Assembly (NCBI GenBank): GCA_944381325.1
Contig: CALWKS010000001.1
Span: 248,001 to 312,000, forward strand
Length of the DNA stretch: 64,000 bases
Direction of reading: 5' to 3'
Source of the DNA: an uncultured Christensenellaceae bacterium
Lineage (GTDB): Bacteria > Bacillota > Clostridia > Christensenellales > UBA3700
Below are positions 42,877 through 51,634 of the stretch, one piece after another (position 1 is the stretch's first letter; each line of letters opens with the position of its first letter). The translations under genes were made by a program, and so were the position numbers. The notes under the pieces are model-generated. The model was not told the origin of the DNA. It saw nothing but the letters and a program-made list of their open reading frames with translations, and did not search any database.

Positions 42877-42898
42877 AAGCGGCTGAATTCAGTCGCTT
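42877..42898 (+). promoter_or_regulatory. hairpin in the rimP leader
   Basis: AAGCGGCTG (42877-42885) pairs with CAGTCGCTT (42890-42898), including one G-U pair, around an AATT loop, followed by TAATTA. It is terminator-like with a weak T-run; possible attenuator. Confidence 0.45.
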
Positions 42899-42918
42899 TA
42901 ATTATGTAAGGAGAATAT

Positions 42919-43386
42919 ATGTCTAAAATCTGCGAAAGCGTACAGGCTCTTATCCAACCGATACTCGACGGTATGAATATCGAACTCGTTGAAGTGGAAT
43001 TCAAAAAGCGCGGTGAAAACGACGGCGCTCTGACCGTGTATATCGACAAGGAGGGCGGCGTTTCTCTCGATGACTGCGAGGCTGTTCACAATGCGATAGA
43101 CGCTCCGCTTGACGAACTCGATCCCACGAACGGCAAGCCGTATACTCTCAACGTATCTTCTCCGGGACTCGACAGGCCTTTCAAGACTTATAGAGATTAT
43201 AGCAAGCATCTGGGAGAGGAGATAGAAATATCTCTCTATAAACCTGTCGAAGGAATGAAAAAATTCGAAGCCGTCCTCGAAGATGTCGACGATGAATTTA
43301 CTTCTGTAAAAATTTCCGTTAAAGGAAAAACCATACAACTAAATATAAAAGAGATAGCCCTCGCAAGAGCGGTTATCAAGTTCTAG
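42919..43386 (+). CDS. rimP: ribosome maturation factor RimP
   Basis: Assists 30S subunit assembly. It has 155 residues. The N-terminal domain carries Leu-Val-Glu-Val-Glu-Phe and a Tyr-Ile-Asp-Lys-Glu-Gly-Gly-Val-Ser-Leu-Asp-Asp-Cys block near residue 41, and Tyr-Thr-Leu-Asn-Val-Ser-Ser-Pro-Gly-Leu-Asp-Arg-Pro near residue 77 is the family signature. TAAGGAG precedes ATG. First gene of the conserved rimP-nusA-ylxR-ylxQ-infB-rbfA operon. Confidence 0.97.
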   Translation: MSKICESVQALIQPILDGMNIELVEVEFKKRGENDGALTVYIDKEGGVSLDDCEAVHNAIDAPLDELDPTNGKPYTLNVSSPGLDRPFKTYRDYSKHLGEEIEISLYKPVEGMKKFEAVLEDVDDEFTSVKISVKGKTIQLNIKEIALARAVIKF

Positions 43387-43395
43387 GAGGACAAA

Positions 43396-44478
43396 ATGAT
43401 TAACAAGGATTTTTTTCTTGCGCTCGACTTGCTTGAAAAAGAAGGAAAAATCGACAAAGAACTGACGATTAAGTCTCTCGAAGCAGCTATCGCTGCCGCT
43501 TACAAAAGAGAGTCCGGCGAAGCGCGCCCCGTAAGCGTTCAGATTGACGAACAGCGCAACCGCATCAGAATCGTCGCATATCAGGAAGTTGTCGAGACTG
43601 TAGAAGATCCTGAAAAGGAAATTTCCCTTGAAGACGCAAAGAAAATCAAATCGTCTTACAAAGTCGGCGACCGCGTGATAGAGGAGATCTCTCCCAAAGA
43701 GTTCAGCCGTATCGACGCTCAGACCGCGAAGCAGGTCTTTATGCAGAGACTTATGGACGAGCATAAGAAAATTACCTTAGAGGATATGACCCAGAAAGAG
43801 GGTGAAATCGTTACCGCTCAGATCAGAAGAATCGACGGCGACAGAATTTACCTCGATATATCCGGTTCTCAGATGGAAGGCGTTATGATGCCTCAGGACC
43901 AGGTCAAGGGTGAAATTTACAAACAGGGCGACGTCCTCAAAGTATACGTAAAGAATATCCGTACTGACCTTAAGGGCGGTTCTCAGGTCATGGTATCCAG
44001 AGCTCACCGCGACTTTGTAAAGAGACTGTTCGAGATGGAAGTGCCTGAAATCAAGTCCGGTCTCGTAAAGATCAGAAAGATCGTCAGAGAAGCAGGTTAC
44101 AGAACAAAGATGGCTGTATATTCAGACGACCCCAGCGTTGACGCAGTGGGTAGCTGTATCGGTCAGAGAGGTATGAGGATCAACGGCATCGTCGGTGAAC
44201 TCAACGGCGAAAAAATCGACGTCATCGGCTGGTGCGCAGATCCGCTCGAATATATCGCAAGAGCTCTCAGCCCCGCAAAAGTCATTATGGTTCAGGTCAA
44301 CGACGAAGAAAAGAGCGCGAAAGCAATCGTTGCAGACGACAAACTTTCTCTCGCTATCGGCAAACAGGGACAGAACGTCCGCCTTGCCGCTAAACTTACA
44401 GAGTGGAAGATTGACGTAAAACCCTATTCTTCAGTTGAAAACGTTGCGCCCGTAAATAACGGCGCAGAAGAGGAGTAA
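43396..44478 (+). CDS. nusA: transcription termination/antitermination factor NusA
   Basis: RNA polymerase-binding elongation factor. It has 360 residues, the short Bacillota form without the C-terminal acidic repeats of E. coli. The N-terminal polymerase-binding domain covers about 1-125, an S1 domain about 132-200 and two KH domains about 205-345, with Gly-Ser-Cys-Ile-Gly-Gln-Arg-Gly near residue 252 and Ile-Gly-Lys-Gln-Gly-Gln-Asn near residue 322. AGGAGG lies before ATG, ten bases after rimP. Confidence 0.97.
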   Translation: MINKDFFLALDLLEKEGKIDKELTIKSLEAAIAAAYKRESGEARPVSVQIDEQRNRIRIVAYQEVVETVEDPEKEISLEDAKKIKSSYKVGDRVIEEISPKEFSRIDAQTAKQVFMQRLMDEHKKITLEDMTQKEGEIVTAQIRRIDGDRIYLDISGSQMEGVMMPQDQVKGEIYKQGDVLKVYVKNIRTDLKGGSQVMVSRAHRDFVKRLFEMEVPEIKSGLVKIRKIVREAGYRTKMAVYSDDPSVDAVGSCIGQRGMRINGIVGELNGEKIDVIGWCADPLEYIARALSPAKVIMVQVNDEEKSAKAIVADDKLSLAIGKQGQNVRLAAKLTEWKIDVKPYSSVENVAPVNNGAEEE

Positions 44479-44481
44479 GAA

Positions 44482-44751
44482 GTGAAAAAAGTTCCCGAAA
44501 GGACGTGCATAGCCTGCCGCAGTTCAAAGCCGAAGAATGAACTCATCAGAGTCGTACGCGACCCCGAAGGAGTGATTTCTCTCGACCTGACAGGCAAGAA
44601 GAACGGCAGAGGCGCTTACCTTTGCAAAGACAAAGCTTGTCTTGCAAAGTGCGTCAAGTCAAAAGGACTTGACCGCGCTCTCGGCTGCAAGGTGGACGAA
44701 GAAGTCTATCAAAGGCTTTTGAAAGAATATGACCAGCTTTGCGGGAATTGA
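44482..44751 (+). CDS. ylxR: YlxR (RnpM) family RNA-binding protein
   Basis: Small 89-residue DUF448 protein. The signature Arg-Thr-Cys-Ile-Ala-Cys-Arg lies at about 7-13, followed by Asn-Gly-Arg-Gly-Ala-Tyr-Leu-Cys near residue 41. The Bacillus homologue has been linked to RNase P regulation, and this function is taken from the family. It starts with GTG, three bases after nusA, and its end overlaps the next gene by 23 bases. Confidence 0.93.
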   Translation: MKKVPERTCIACRSSKPKNELIRVVRDPEGVISLDLTGKKNGRGAYLCKDKACLAKCVKSKGLDRALGCKVDEEVYQRLLKEYDQLCGN

Positions 44752-45031
44752 CGCATATATCGGGTTTGCCGTAAGAGCGAAGAAAGTTTCGTTCGGTCTT
44801 GAGTGTCTGCTCAGGCTTAAGCAAGCGCCCGAGGTTGTGCTTTACGACGAAAGTCTGGGCGGAAGCGCAAAACGCAAAGCTCAGTATTTCTGTGAAAACA
44901 AAAACGTGGCATTTCTGCCCGTAAAAGAAGGATATCTCAACGATATTCTCAAAAGGAAAAATGTGAAGATCGTAGCGGTTATGGATGAATCGCTGGGCGG
45001 TCAGATTAAACGAATATTAGCGTCAGAATAG
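44729..45031 (+). CDS. ylxQ: L7Ae-type ribosomal protein YlxQ
   Basis: It has 100 residues with the L7Ae/L30e/S12e fold that binds kink-turn RNA. Ala-Val-Arg-Ala-Lys-Lys-Val-Ser-Phe-Gly near residue 14, and a Lys-Val-Val/Ile-Ala-Val-Met-Asp pattern near residue 87, fit the family. It always lies between ylxR and infB in Bacillota. ATG 44729 lies within ylxR. The target RNA in this lineage is unknown. Confidence 0.88.
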   Translation: MTSFAGIDAYIGFAVRAKKVSFGLECLLRLKQAPEVVLYDESLGGSAKRKAQYFCENKNVAFLPVKEGYLNDILKRKNVKIVAVMDESLGGQIKRILASE

Positions 45032-45057
45032 CCATCGACGCATTACGGAGGTAGTTT

Positions 45058-47652
45058 GTGGCAAGCGAAAACAACACGACTGAAAAGGTAGATTACACCA
45101 AAAACCTGAAGGAAGCAGGAGAATTTGTCAACGACAAAGTCAAACCGCTTATCGCGAAGGTGATCACGTCCAAATCCAGTGTTAAAGAGGCTTTGGATAA
45201 GGTTGCGCGCGTCAGGGAAGACCTTACCAGACAGGCGCAGGAGGAATTGCAACGCAAAGAGGAAGAGGAGAAGGCTCTTGCTCAGGACGTTTTGCAGGAA
45301 AAAAACGCGCAGCCTTCCGTAGAAGTCGAAGAGACTGAAGAAGAACAGGTTGTCGAAGAAGTCGCTCTTGTAGAAAAAGAAGAGGTCAAAGAGGAAGTCG
45401 TCGAGCAGAAAAAGCCCGAAGCTCCCGCAAAACCCAAGGTTGAGCAGAAACCTGTTCAGCAGAAACCTTCTCAACCAAGAACTTATATCAATCCCGACGC
45501 ACAGATCGGCGGCAGAAGAGACGGTCAGAGACCTCAGCAACAGGGCAATTTCCAGCAAAGACCGCAGGGGGACAGACCCCGTCGTCCCGGTGCGCCGCAA
45601 GGACAGCAGGGCGGATATCAGCAAAGACCTCAGGGCGGCACTCAGACAAGAGTGTTCGAAGCTCCTCCGCAGAACGGCGCTAACAATCAGTTCAAAAAGG
45701 ACAATAAGAAAAAGCAGACTAACGTCAAGGACGACAACAAGAAAGGTCTCAGCAAGCGCGATCTGCTTAAAAAAGGCTATGTTTACGAAGGCGGAGACGA
45801 TGAGGACGGACAGATCAGACACGTCAAAGTCCGCAAGGCTAATAAGAAAGAGAATTTCACTCCTCAGGCTATCGTTATCGAGCACGCAATCATAAATACC
45901 GATCCTGTCGCAATCAAAGTTCTCAGCGAAAAAATCGGTAAAACCTCGACCGAGATCGTAAAAAAGCTGTTCGATATGGGCAAATTCGCTACTATCAACG
46001 ACAGCATCGATTTCGAAACGGCTGAATTCGTTGCTCTCGAATACGGCATTACTCTTGAGCTCAAGCAGGATACCACCGCTGAAGACAAGCTCAACGAACT
46101 CACTCACGTTGAGTATGGCGAAGAGAAGATGAAAAAGCGTCCGCCTATCGTTACCATTATGGGTCACGTAGACCACGGCAAGACGTCGCTTCTCGACTAT
46201 ATCAGAAAGAGCAATGTTGCACGCGGCGAAGCAGGCGGTATTACCCAGCATATCGGTGCATATTCGATTGAGGTGAACGGCGAAAAGATCACCTTCCTCG
46301 ATACTCCGGGACACCAGGCGTTTACAGCAATGAGAATGCGCGGCGCAAACGTAACGGATATCGCGGTTATCGTTGTTGCGGCAGATGACGGCATAATGCC
46401 TCAGACAGTCGAAGCGATCAATCACGCAAAGAACGCAGGCGTATCGATCATAATCGCTGCGAACAAGATAGACAAACCTACGGCAAACCTTGAAAACCTC
46501 AAGCAGCAGCTTGCTGCGCACGACGTGCTTGTCGAAGAATGGGGCGGCGACGTTATGATGTGCCCCGTAAGCGCAAAGACAGGTCAGGGCGTACCCGAAC
46601 TTCTCGAAGGCATTCTCCTTGTAGCAGAAGTTCTCGACCTCAAGGCTGTCGAAGATTGCCCCGCACAGGGTTCTATCATAGAAGCAAGACTCGATAAAGG
46701 TCTCGGTCCTGTAGCAACCGTACTTGTTCAGAGCGGTACGCTTCATGTTTCTGACTATGTCGTTGCAGGTACAAGCATCGGTAAGATACGTTCAATGACC
46801 GACTTTACGGGCAAGCGCGTAAAAGAAGCCAAGCCTTCTTTCGCGGCTCAGGTCCAGGGCTTTACAGAAGTGCCCAATGCAGGCGACAAACTCGTTGTAG
46901 TCAGCGACGAAAAACTTGCAAAAGAAGTTGCCGCTGAAAGAGCTGCAAAAGAGAGAATCGAAATGCAGAACCGCACGGCAAGCGCGAAGACACTCGAAGA
47001 TATGTTCAAGAACGTATCCGACGAGGAAGTCAAGTCTCTTGCAGTAATCATTAAAGCGGACGTTCAGGGTTCTGCAGAAGCTATGAAGCAGTCCTTGCTC
47101 GAGATATCCGACAAGATGAAGGACGACAATGTCAAGATCTCTATCATTCATGCAGGCGTAGGCGCTATCAGCGAAGGCGACGTCAACCTGGCTTACACTT
47201 CAGGCGCCCTTATCCTTGCGTTTAACGTTAAAGCTGAGCCCAAGGCAAGACAGCTTGCAGAGAGAAGTTCTATTGAAATAAGATATTACCGCGTCATTTA
47301 CGAAGCGATTGAAGATATCCAGAGCGCGCTCAAAGGAATGCTTGCGCCCGTATACAAGGAAGAAATCGTCGGACACGCAGAAGTCAGAGCTACATTCAGA
47401 ATCAGCGGCGTCGGCGTTATAGCAGGTTGTTACGTTACCGACGGTAAGGTCGCAAGAACCAACAAGGCAAGACTTATCCGCGATAACATCATCGTATTCG
47501 ACGGCAATATCGCTTCTCTCAAGAGAGAAAAGAGCGACGCGAAAGAAGTTGCAAGCGGTTATGAATGCGGTATCGGTCTCGAAAAATACGGCGATATTAA
47601 AGAAGGCGACGTAATCGAGGCATACGATATGATACAGGTGAAGAATGAATAG
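45058..47652 (+). CDS. infB: translation initiation factor IF-2
   Basis: GTPase that brings initiator tRNA to the 30S subunit. It has 864 residues and starts with GTG after GGAGG. The first 300 residues are low-complexity: Glu/Lys-rich, then a Gln-Arg-Pro-Gln-Gly repeat zone (about 155-210). The G1 loop is Gly369-His-Val-Asp-His-Gly-Lys375-Thr, with Asp-Thr-Pro-Gly-His (G3) and Asn-Lys-Ile-Asp (G4) following. The C-terminal domains binding fMet-tRNA are complete, ending with an Asp-Met-Ile-Gln motif. It overlaps rbfA by eight bases. Confidence 0.98.
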   Translation: MASENNTTEKVDYTKNLKEAGEFVNDKVKPLIAKVITSKSSVKEALDKVARVREDLTRQAQEELQRKEEEEKALAQDVLQEKNAQPSVEVEETEEEQVVEEVALVEKEEVKEEVVEQKKPEAPAKPKVEQKPVQQKPSQPRTYINPDAQIGGRRDGQRPQQQGNFQQRPQGDRPRRPGAPQGQQGGYQQRPQGGTQTRVFEAPPQNGANNQFKKDNKKKQTNVKDDNKKGLSKRDLLKKGYVYEGGDDEDGQIRHVKVRKANKKENFTPQAIVIEHAIINTDPVAIKVLSEKIGKTSTEIVKKLFDMGKFATINDSIDFETAEFVALEYGITLELKQDTTAEDKLNELTHVEYGEEKMKKRPPIVTIMGHVDHGKTSLLDYIRKSNVARGEAGGITQHIGAYSIEVNGEKITFLDTPGHQAFTAMRMRGANVTDIAVIVVAADDGIMPQTVEAINHAKNAGVSIIIAANKIDKPTANLENLKQQLAAHDVLVEEWGGDVMMCPVSAKTGQGVPELLEGILLVAEVLDLKAVEDCPAQGSIIEARLDKGLGPVATVLVQSGTLHVSDYVVAGTSIGKIRSMTDFTGKRVKEAKPSFAAQVQGFTEVPNAGDKLVVVSDEKLAKEVAAERAAKERIEMQNRTASAKTLEDMFKNVSDEEVKSLAVIIKADVQGSAEAMKQSLLEISDKMKDDNVKISIIHAGVGAISEGDVNLAYTSGALILAFNVKAEPKARQLAERSSIEIRYYRVIYEAIEDIQSALKGMLAPVYKEEIVGHAEVRATFRISGVGVIAGCYVTDGKVARTNKARLIRDNIIVFDGNIASLKREKSDAKEVASGYECGIGLEKYGDIKEGDVIEAYDMIQVKNE

Positions 47653-48007
47653 GCTTGACAGAATAAATTCTGAACTTAAGAAACAACTTGCCACAATTCT
47701 GCGCGACGGCGTACGCGATCCGAGAGTTACGGGCATGGTGAGCGTTATGGACGTAAGCGTTGACAAAGACCTTACGCTTGCAAAAGTTTACGTCAGCATA
47801 TTCGGTGCGCAGGGAAGCGACGAAGAAGTCCTTGCAGGGCTTAACAGCGCTCAGGGGTATATCAAGTCCAGGCTTAAGAATATGATGATTCTCCGCGCGA
47901 TACCCGCGCTCAGATTTATACTCGACACCTCAATAAGCTACGGTATGAGTATGGACAAGAGACTTACGGAGTTGAATAAAAATGACGGTAAAGGAACAGC
48001 AGATTGA
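47645..48007 (+). CDS. rbfA: ribosome-binding factor A
   Basis: KH-fold protein acting in 16S rRNA 5' end maturation and cold adaptation. It has 120 residues. Arg-Asp-Pro-Arg-Val near residue 22 (with the following Val-Ser-Val-Met-Asp-Val-Ser-Val-Asp-Lys-Asp-Leu), Ala-Lys-Val-Tyr-Val-Ser and Pro-Ala-Leu-Arg-Phe-Ile-Leu-Asp near residue 92 are conserved. It overlaps infB by eight bases and nrnA by 26, so translation across this string is tightly coupled. Confidence 0.96.
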   Translation: MNRLDRINSELKKQLATILRDGVRDPRVTGMVSVMDVSVDKDLTLAKVYVSIFGAQGSDEEVLAGLNSAQGYIKSRLKNMMILRAIPALRFILDTSISYGMSMDKRLTELNKNDGKGTAD

Positions 48008-48959
48008 GAAATTTTTAACGGCGGTTGACAGAGCGCAGACGATCGCGCTTTTCAGCCACGTAAATCCAGACGGAGACACTTGCGGCAGCGCGCTTGCGCT
48101 TTACCGCGCACTTAAAACGTATGGTAAACAGCCATACGTTTTTTGCGACGGAGTTTTCAATGACAAACTTCTTTATCTCGACGGATTGGACAATTACAAT
48201 AAGACAAAGTTTTTTCCCTGCGATCTGGCTATTGCAGTAGACTGTGCGGACGACGGCAGATTGGGAGCGTATGACAACGCATATTATTCATGCAAATACC
48301 GTATATTCGTCGATCATCATATCACACGCGGAAAAAGAGGGGATTTTAACATCGTTGAAACCGATGCCGCGGCAACGGCTGAAGTTGCTTACGATCTGAT
48401 AAAGGCAATGGATAAGCGCAAAAAGTGCCTTGACGATACGGTTGCGAAACTGCTTTACTGCGCGCTCGTAACAGACAGCGGAGGTTTTTCTTTCTCGTCA
48501 GTAACACAGAAGACCTTGATAACCGCCGCTGAGCTTATAGTTTACGATTTCAAAGCCAACGAAATTTTTGACAATTTCATAAAGAAAACCGACTATAAGA
48601 TTTTCAATCTGAAAAACCGCATTCTCAGCGGCACAAAGCTGTATGACGACGGAGTTATAGCAGGGATATTTTTCAGAAAAGCCGACTTCGAAGCGACAGG
48701 AACTTCCGATGCCGATACTGACGGAATTATCAACAATATTCTGAATATTAGCGGAGTAAAAGTTGCGTTTTCTATCACTGAAACCAAAGGTGAAATGCAG
48801 TATAAGGTCAGCTTCCGCACCGTTGACGGAGTGAATGCTGACGAAATTGCTGCAATCTTCGGCGGAGGCGGTCATAAAAATGCCGCAGGTTGCAGAGTAA
48901 GCGGATTCTTTGAGGACGTAAAGGACAAAATTCTCAAGGCTTGCAGGGATTGTCTATGA
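47982..48959 (+). CDS. nrnA: DHH/DHHA1 nanoRNase / pAp phosphatase NrnA
   Basis: Exonuclease degrading 2-5 nt RNA and converting pAp or pGpG-type dinucleotides, in the cytoplasm. It has 325 residues. DHH-family metal motifs are in order: His-Val-Asn-Pro-Asp-Gly-Asp near residue 20, Val-Asp-Cys-Ala-Asp near residue 87, Asp-His-His at about 112-114, and Asp-Ser-Gly-Gly near residue 166. The C-terminal DHHA1 part has Gly-Gly-Gly-Gly-His-Lys-Asn-Ala-Ala-Gly near residue 295. It overlaps truB by four bases. Confidence 0.95.
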   Translation: MTVKEQQIEKFLTAVDRAQTIALFSHVNPDGDTCGSALALYRALKTYGKQPYVFCDGVFNDKLLYLDGLDNYNKTKFFPCDLAIAVDCADDGRLGAYDNAYYSCKYRIFVDHHITRGKRGDFNIVETDAAATAEVAYDLIKAMDKRKKCLDDTVAKLLYCALVTDSGGFSFSSVTQKTLITAAELIVYDFKANEIFDNFIKKTDYKIFNLKNRILSGTKLYDDGVIAGIFFRKADFEATGTSDADTDGIINNILNISGVKVAFSITETKGEMQYKVSFRTVDGVNADEIAAIFGGGGHKNAAGCRVSGFFEDVKDKILKACRDCL

Positions 48960-49846
48960 ACTATGCTTTGGCGATAGATAAACCTCTCGGGCTGTCTTCA
49001 AGCGACGTGGTTATTAAGTGCAGAAACGCGCTTTCAAAAGCAGTTGGCTCAAAAGTCAAGTGCGGACATATGGGTACGCTTGATCCCGCCGCTGACGGTG
49101 TATTGGTGCTCGGATTCGGAAAGGCGACGAAACTTTTCGATTATATGCAGGTCGGAAAGAAAATATATAAAGCGGTTTTTACTTTCGGAAAGACGACCGA
49201 CACTCTTGACAGAGAGGGCGTTGTCCTTGATGAAAACGGGATTCTGCCAGACGTAAAAGCTCTTAAATCCGTTCTTGACGATTTTATCGGAGAGATAGAC
49301 CAGGTGCCTCCGGCATACAGTGCGGTAAACGTAAACGGCGTGAGGGCTTACAAACTGGCAAGAAAAGGCGCAGACGTAAACTTAGCGGCAAAGAAAGTCG
49401 TTATTTACGCTTTAAATATTTTGAACGTCAATGCTGATGCTGAAGAAAAAGTCGGAAGCGTTGAGCTTGAAATAGTCTGCGGCTCTGGGACTTATATAAG
49501 AAGTCTTTGCCGCGATATAGCAGAAAAACTCGGCACGATCGCTTATATGTCGGCGCTGAGAAGGACTGCATGCGCAGGATATTCAGAAGCCGACGCTGTT
49601 GGAATGGACAAGTTCATTTCAGATCCGCTTTCATACGTAAGACCTGACAGAGAAATCATTGAAAAGCTTTTCGATATTATTCAGGTCGATGAGGAAACTG
49701 CAAAAAGACTTCGCTTCGGTCAGAGTGTCAGAACTCAACTGAAAGAAGGAAGAACAGGCGTTGAGTGCGGCGAAGAATTACTTGGCGTTGCACTTGTAAA
49801 AGACGGCTGTATTAAACTGGAAACGCATTTATGGAATACGATATAA
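48956..49846 (+). CDS. truB: tRNA pseudouridine(55) synthase TruB
   Basis: Makes the T-loop pseudouridine 55 in tRNA. It has 296 residues from ATG 48956, which overlaps the nrnA stop; an upstream TTG is less likely. Asp-Lys-Pro-Leu-Gly at about 8-12 and the catalytic Gly-His-Met-Gly-Thr-Leu-Asp-Pro-Ala-Ala-Asp-Gly-Val block near residue 39 are typical. Tyr-Ser-Ala-Val near residue 121 and Gly-Thr-Tyr-Ile-Arg-Ser-Leu near residue 180 complete the family pattern. It overlaps ribF by 16 bases. Confidence 0.97.
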   Translation: MNYALAIDKPLGLSSSDVVIKCRNALSKAVGSKVKCGHMGTLDPAADGVLVLGFGKATKLFDYMQVGKKIYKAVFTFGKTTDTLDREGVVLDENGILPDVKALKSVLDDFIGEIDQVPPAYSAVNVNGVRAYKLARKGADVNLAAKKVVIYALNILNVNADAEEKVGSVELEIVCGSGTYIRSLCRDIAEKLGTIAYMSALRRTACAGYSEADAVGMDKFISDPLSYVRPDREIIEKLFDIIQVDEETAKRLRFGQSVRTQLKEGRTGVECGEELLGVALVKDGCIKLETHLWNTI

Positions 49847-50745
49847 AACAAATTGATTATAAATCGGGATTTGGAGAACCTATTGTGCTTTGTTTGGGAT
49901 TTTTTGATTGCGTGCACCGCGGTCATAACTCTCTGATCCAGCGCGCAAAGCTCTTTGCCAGAATAGACGGGGCAAAATGCGCCGTGTTTACTTTTTCGGA
50001 CAATCCGTTCAGAGCTTTGGGAAGGAATGACAAAGAAATTTTCACTTATGATGAAAGAGTGTTCAGGCTTTGGCAACTCGGCGTTGATGTTGTAGTGAAA
50101 GCTGAGCCTGCCGACAAATTCTTTTCTACGTCTGCCGAAGATTTTCTTTCGATTCTGTTTGAAAAATTCAATATTGCCACAGTGATAGCGGGAAGCGACT
50201 ATACATACGGAGCAGGCGCAAAGGGCAATGCCGACACCTTGAAAGAATTCTGCAAGAGACACGGCGCAGACTGCTATATCACTGATATGGTTGAATATGC
50301 AGAAGGAAGAAAGATCGCAAGCCGCGAGATAAGAGATATGGTCGTCGGCGGCGAAATTGAGAAAATAAACTCGCTGTTGCCGCTTCCTTACATAGTTGCA
50401 GGAAGAGTCGTGAAAGGCAGACACGACGGCTCGCAGATGGGTACGCCCACGGCAAATATCGATATTCCTGAAGCAAAACTGCCTGTTAAAAGCGGCGTTT
50501 ACGACACAAACGTACTTATCGACGGCGTCAGACTCAGGGCGGTAACCAATGTCGGAGAACATCCTACTTTCGGAGACAGGCATTATAACGTAGAAAGTTA
50601 TATCTTGCATTGGAGCGACAATATTTACGGCAAGTTTATCGTCGTGGAGTTTATAAGACGTCTCAGAGACGTGAAAAAATTCGATACTAAAGAGGAACTT
50701 TCGGCACAGATAGCAAAGGACGCCGCAATAGTTCTCGGGAGGTAA
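49831..50745 (+). CDS. ribF: bifunctional riboflavin kinase/FAD synthetase RibF
   Basis: Converts riboflavin to FMN and FAD. It has 304 residues. The N-terminal adenylyltransferase half has Gly-Phe-Phe-Asp-Cys-Val-His-Arg-Gly-His near residue 24, the nucleotidyltransferase His-x-Gly-His motif. The C-terminal kinase half has Gly-Thr-Pro-Thr-Ala-Asn-Ile near residue 207 and Gly-Val-Tyr near residue 226. truB-ribF is the conserved end of the infB operon. The next gene follows after three bases, so cotranscription may continue. Confidence 0.96.
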   Translation: MEYDIKQIDYKSGFGEPIVLCLGFFDCVHRGHNSLIQRAKLFARIDGAKCAVFTFSDNPFRALGRNDKEIFTYDERVFRLWQLGVDVVVKAEPADKFFSTSAEDFLSILFEKFNIATVIAGSDYTYGAGAKGNADTLKEFCKRHGADCYITDMVEYAEGRKIASREIRDMVVGGEIEKINSLLPLPYIVAGRVVKGRHDGSQMGTPTANIDIPEAKLPVKSGVYDTNVLIDGVRLRAVTNVGEHPTFGDRHYNVESYILHWSDNIYGKFIVVEFIRRLRDVKKFDTKEELSAQIAKDAAIVLGR

Positions 50746-50748
50746 TAT

Positions 50749-51594
50749 ATGATAAAATTCGGTCCCAGCGGCAGTTGCGAACTGTTCGCAATGCAAGGAT
50801 ATACCCGTACTGTTCAGGAAGCAAAATGGCTTGCCGATATGGGGCTTGACTGTTTTGAATATTCTTTCGGCAGAGGGGTAAGAATTACTGAAAAGACAGC
50901 GCGCGAAATAGGCGAAGAATTCAAAAAATACAATATCGAGTTTTCGGTTCACGCTCCGTATTTCATAAATCTTGCAACGCTTGAAGAAGATAAGGCAAAC
51001 AATAATCACGAATATATTTTCTCATCGCTTAAGGCGCTGAGAGAGTTCGGCGGCAAACGCTGCGTATTTCATCCGGGATCGCCGCTCAAAGCCGCGCGTG
51101 AAGACGCAATGAACGTACTTATGAAGAGACTTGACCTCGTAATGCAGCTTAAGCACGACCTGGGTTATGACGATCTGTGGCTGTGCGCTGAAACAATGGG
51201 CAAGAAGTCTCAGCTGGGAGATCTTGACGAAGTGATCCGTATGTGCAAAAACTACGATACGCTTTTGCCTTGCATAGACTTCGGACATCTCAACGCGCGT
51301 GACTGCGGCATAATCAAAGGTTACGACGATTACAAGATGATAATAGATAAGCTTGCTGACGGACTGGGCGATTTTAAGACAAAGAATATGCACGTGCATT
51401 TCAGCAAAATCCAGTACACCGACAAAGGCGAACTCAGACATCTTACGTTTGAAGACGAAAAGTACGGTCCCGACTACGAGCCGCTCATGAGAGTGATATC
51501 AGATTATAAACTTGAGCCTTATATCGCTTGCGAATCGGCAGGCACGCAGACTCTGGACGCTCTTAAGATGAAAAACTACTATAAATCGCTTTAA
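50749..51594 (+). CDS. TIM-barrel protein, endonuclease IV-like
   Basis: It has 281 residues of the xylose isomerase/AP endonuclease 2 fold. Metal-ligand positions of endonuclease IV are recognisable: Val-His-Ala-Pro-Tyr near residue 67, Phe-His-Pro-Gly-Ser near residue 105, Ala-Glu-Thr near residue 147, Ile-Asp-Phe-Gly-His near residue 182, His-Val-His near residue 215, and a final Cys-Glu-Ser near residue 265. It could be a true abasic-site endonuclease (Nfo) or one of the related deoxyribonuclease-IV-like proteins of unspecified role in Clostridia. Located three bases after ribF. Confidence 0.8.
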   Translation: MIKFGPSGSCELFAMQGYTRTVQEAKWLADMGLDCFEYSFGRGVRITEKTAREIGEEFKKYNIEFSVHAPYFINLATLEEDKANNNHEYIFSSLKALREFGGKRCVFHPGSPLKAAREDAMNVLMKRLDLVMQLKHDLGYDDLWLCAETMGKKSQLGDLDEVIRMCKNYDTLLPCIDFGHLNARDCGIIKGYDDYKMIIDKLADGLGDFKTKNMHVHFSKIQYTDKGELRHLTFEDEKYGPDYEPLMRVISDYKLEPYIACESAGTQTLDALKMKNYYKSL

Positions 51595-51597
51595 TTC

Positions 51598-51626
51598 TTT
51601 ACAAGAAAGCGTTAATATGCTAAAAT
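51598..51626 (+). promoter_or_regulatory. sigma-A promoter of the Xaa-Pro peptidase gene
   Basis: TTTACA (51598-51603), 17 bp, TAAAAT (51621-51626). The -10 ends eight bases before ATG 51635, predicting a leader of zero to two bases. No Shine-Dalgarno. Confidence 0.75.
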
Positions 51627-51634
51627 ATTAAAGT

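Noticed and set aside
42524..42918. Possible remnant of the PolC polymerase domain after a frameshift
   Set aside because: All frames are broken by stops and no PHP or polymerase motif was seen in the 395 bases; the next gene is an intact rimP.
45043..46746. 567-codon minus-strand frame opposite infB
   Set aside because: Entirely antisense to the low-complexity and GTPase part of infB; product is a Leu/Phe/Asp-rich shadow.
49735..51009. 424-codon minus-strand frame opposite truB-ribF
   Set aside because: Antisense to conserved genes with intact motifs; no start signal.
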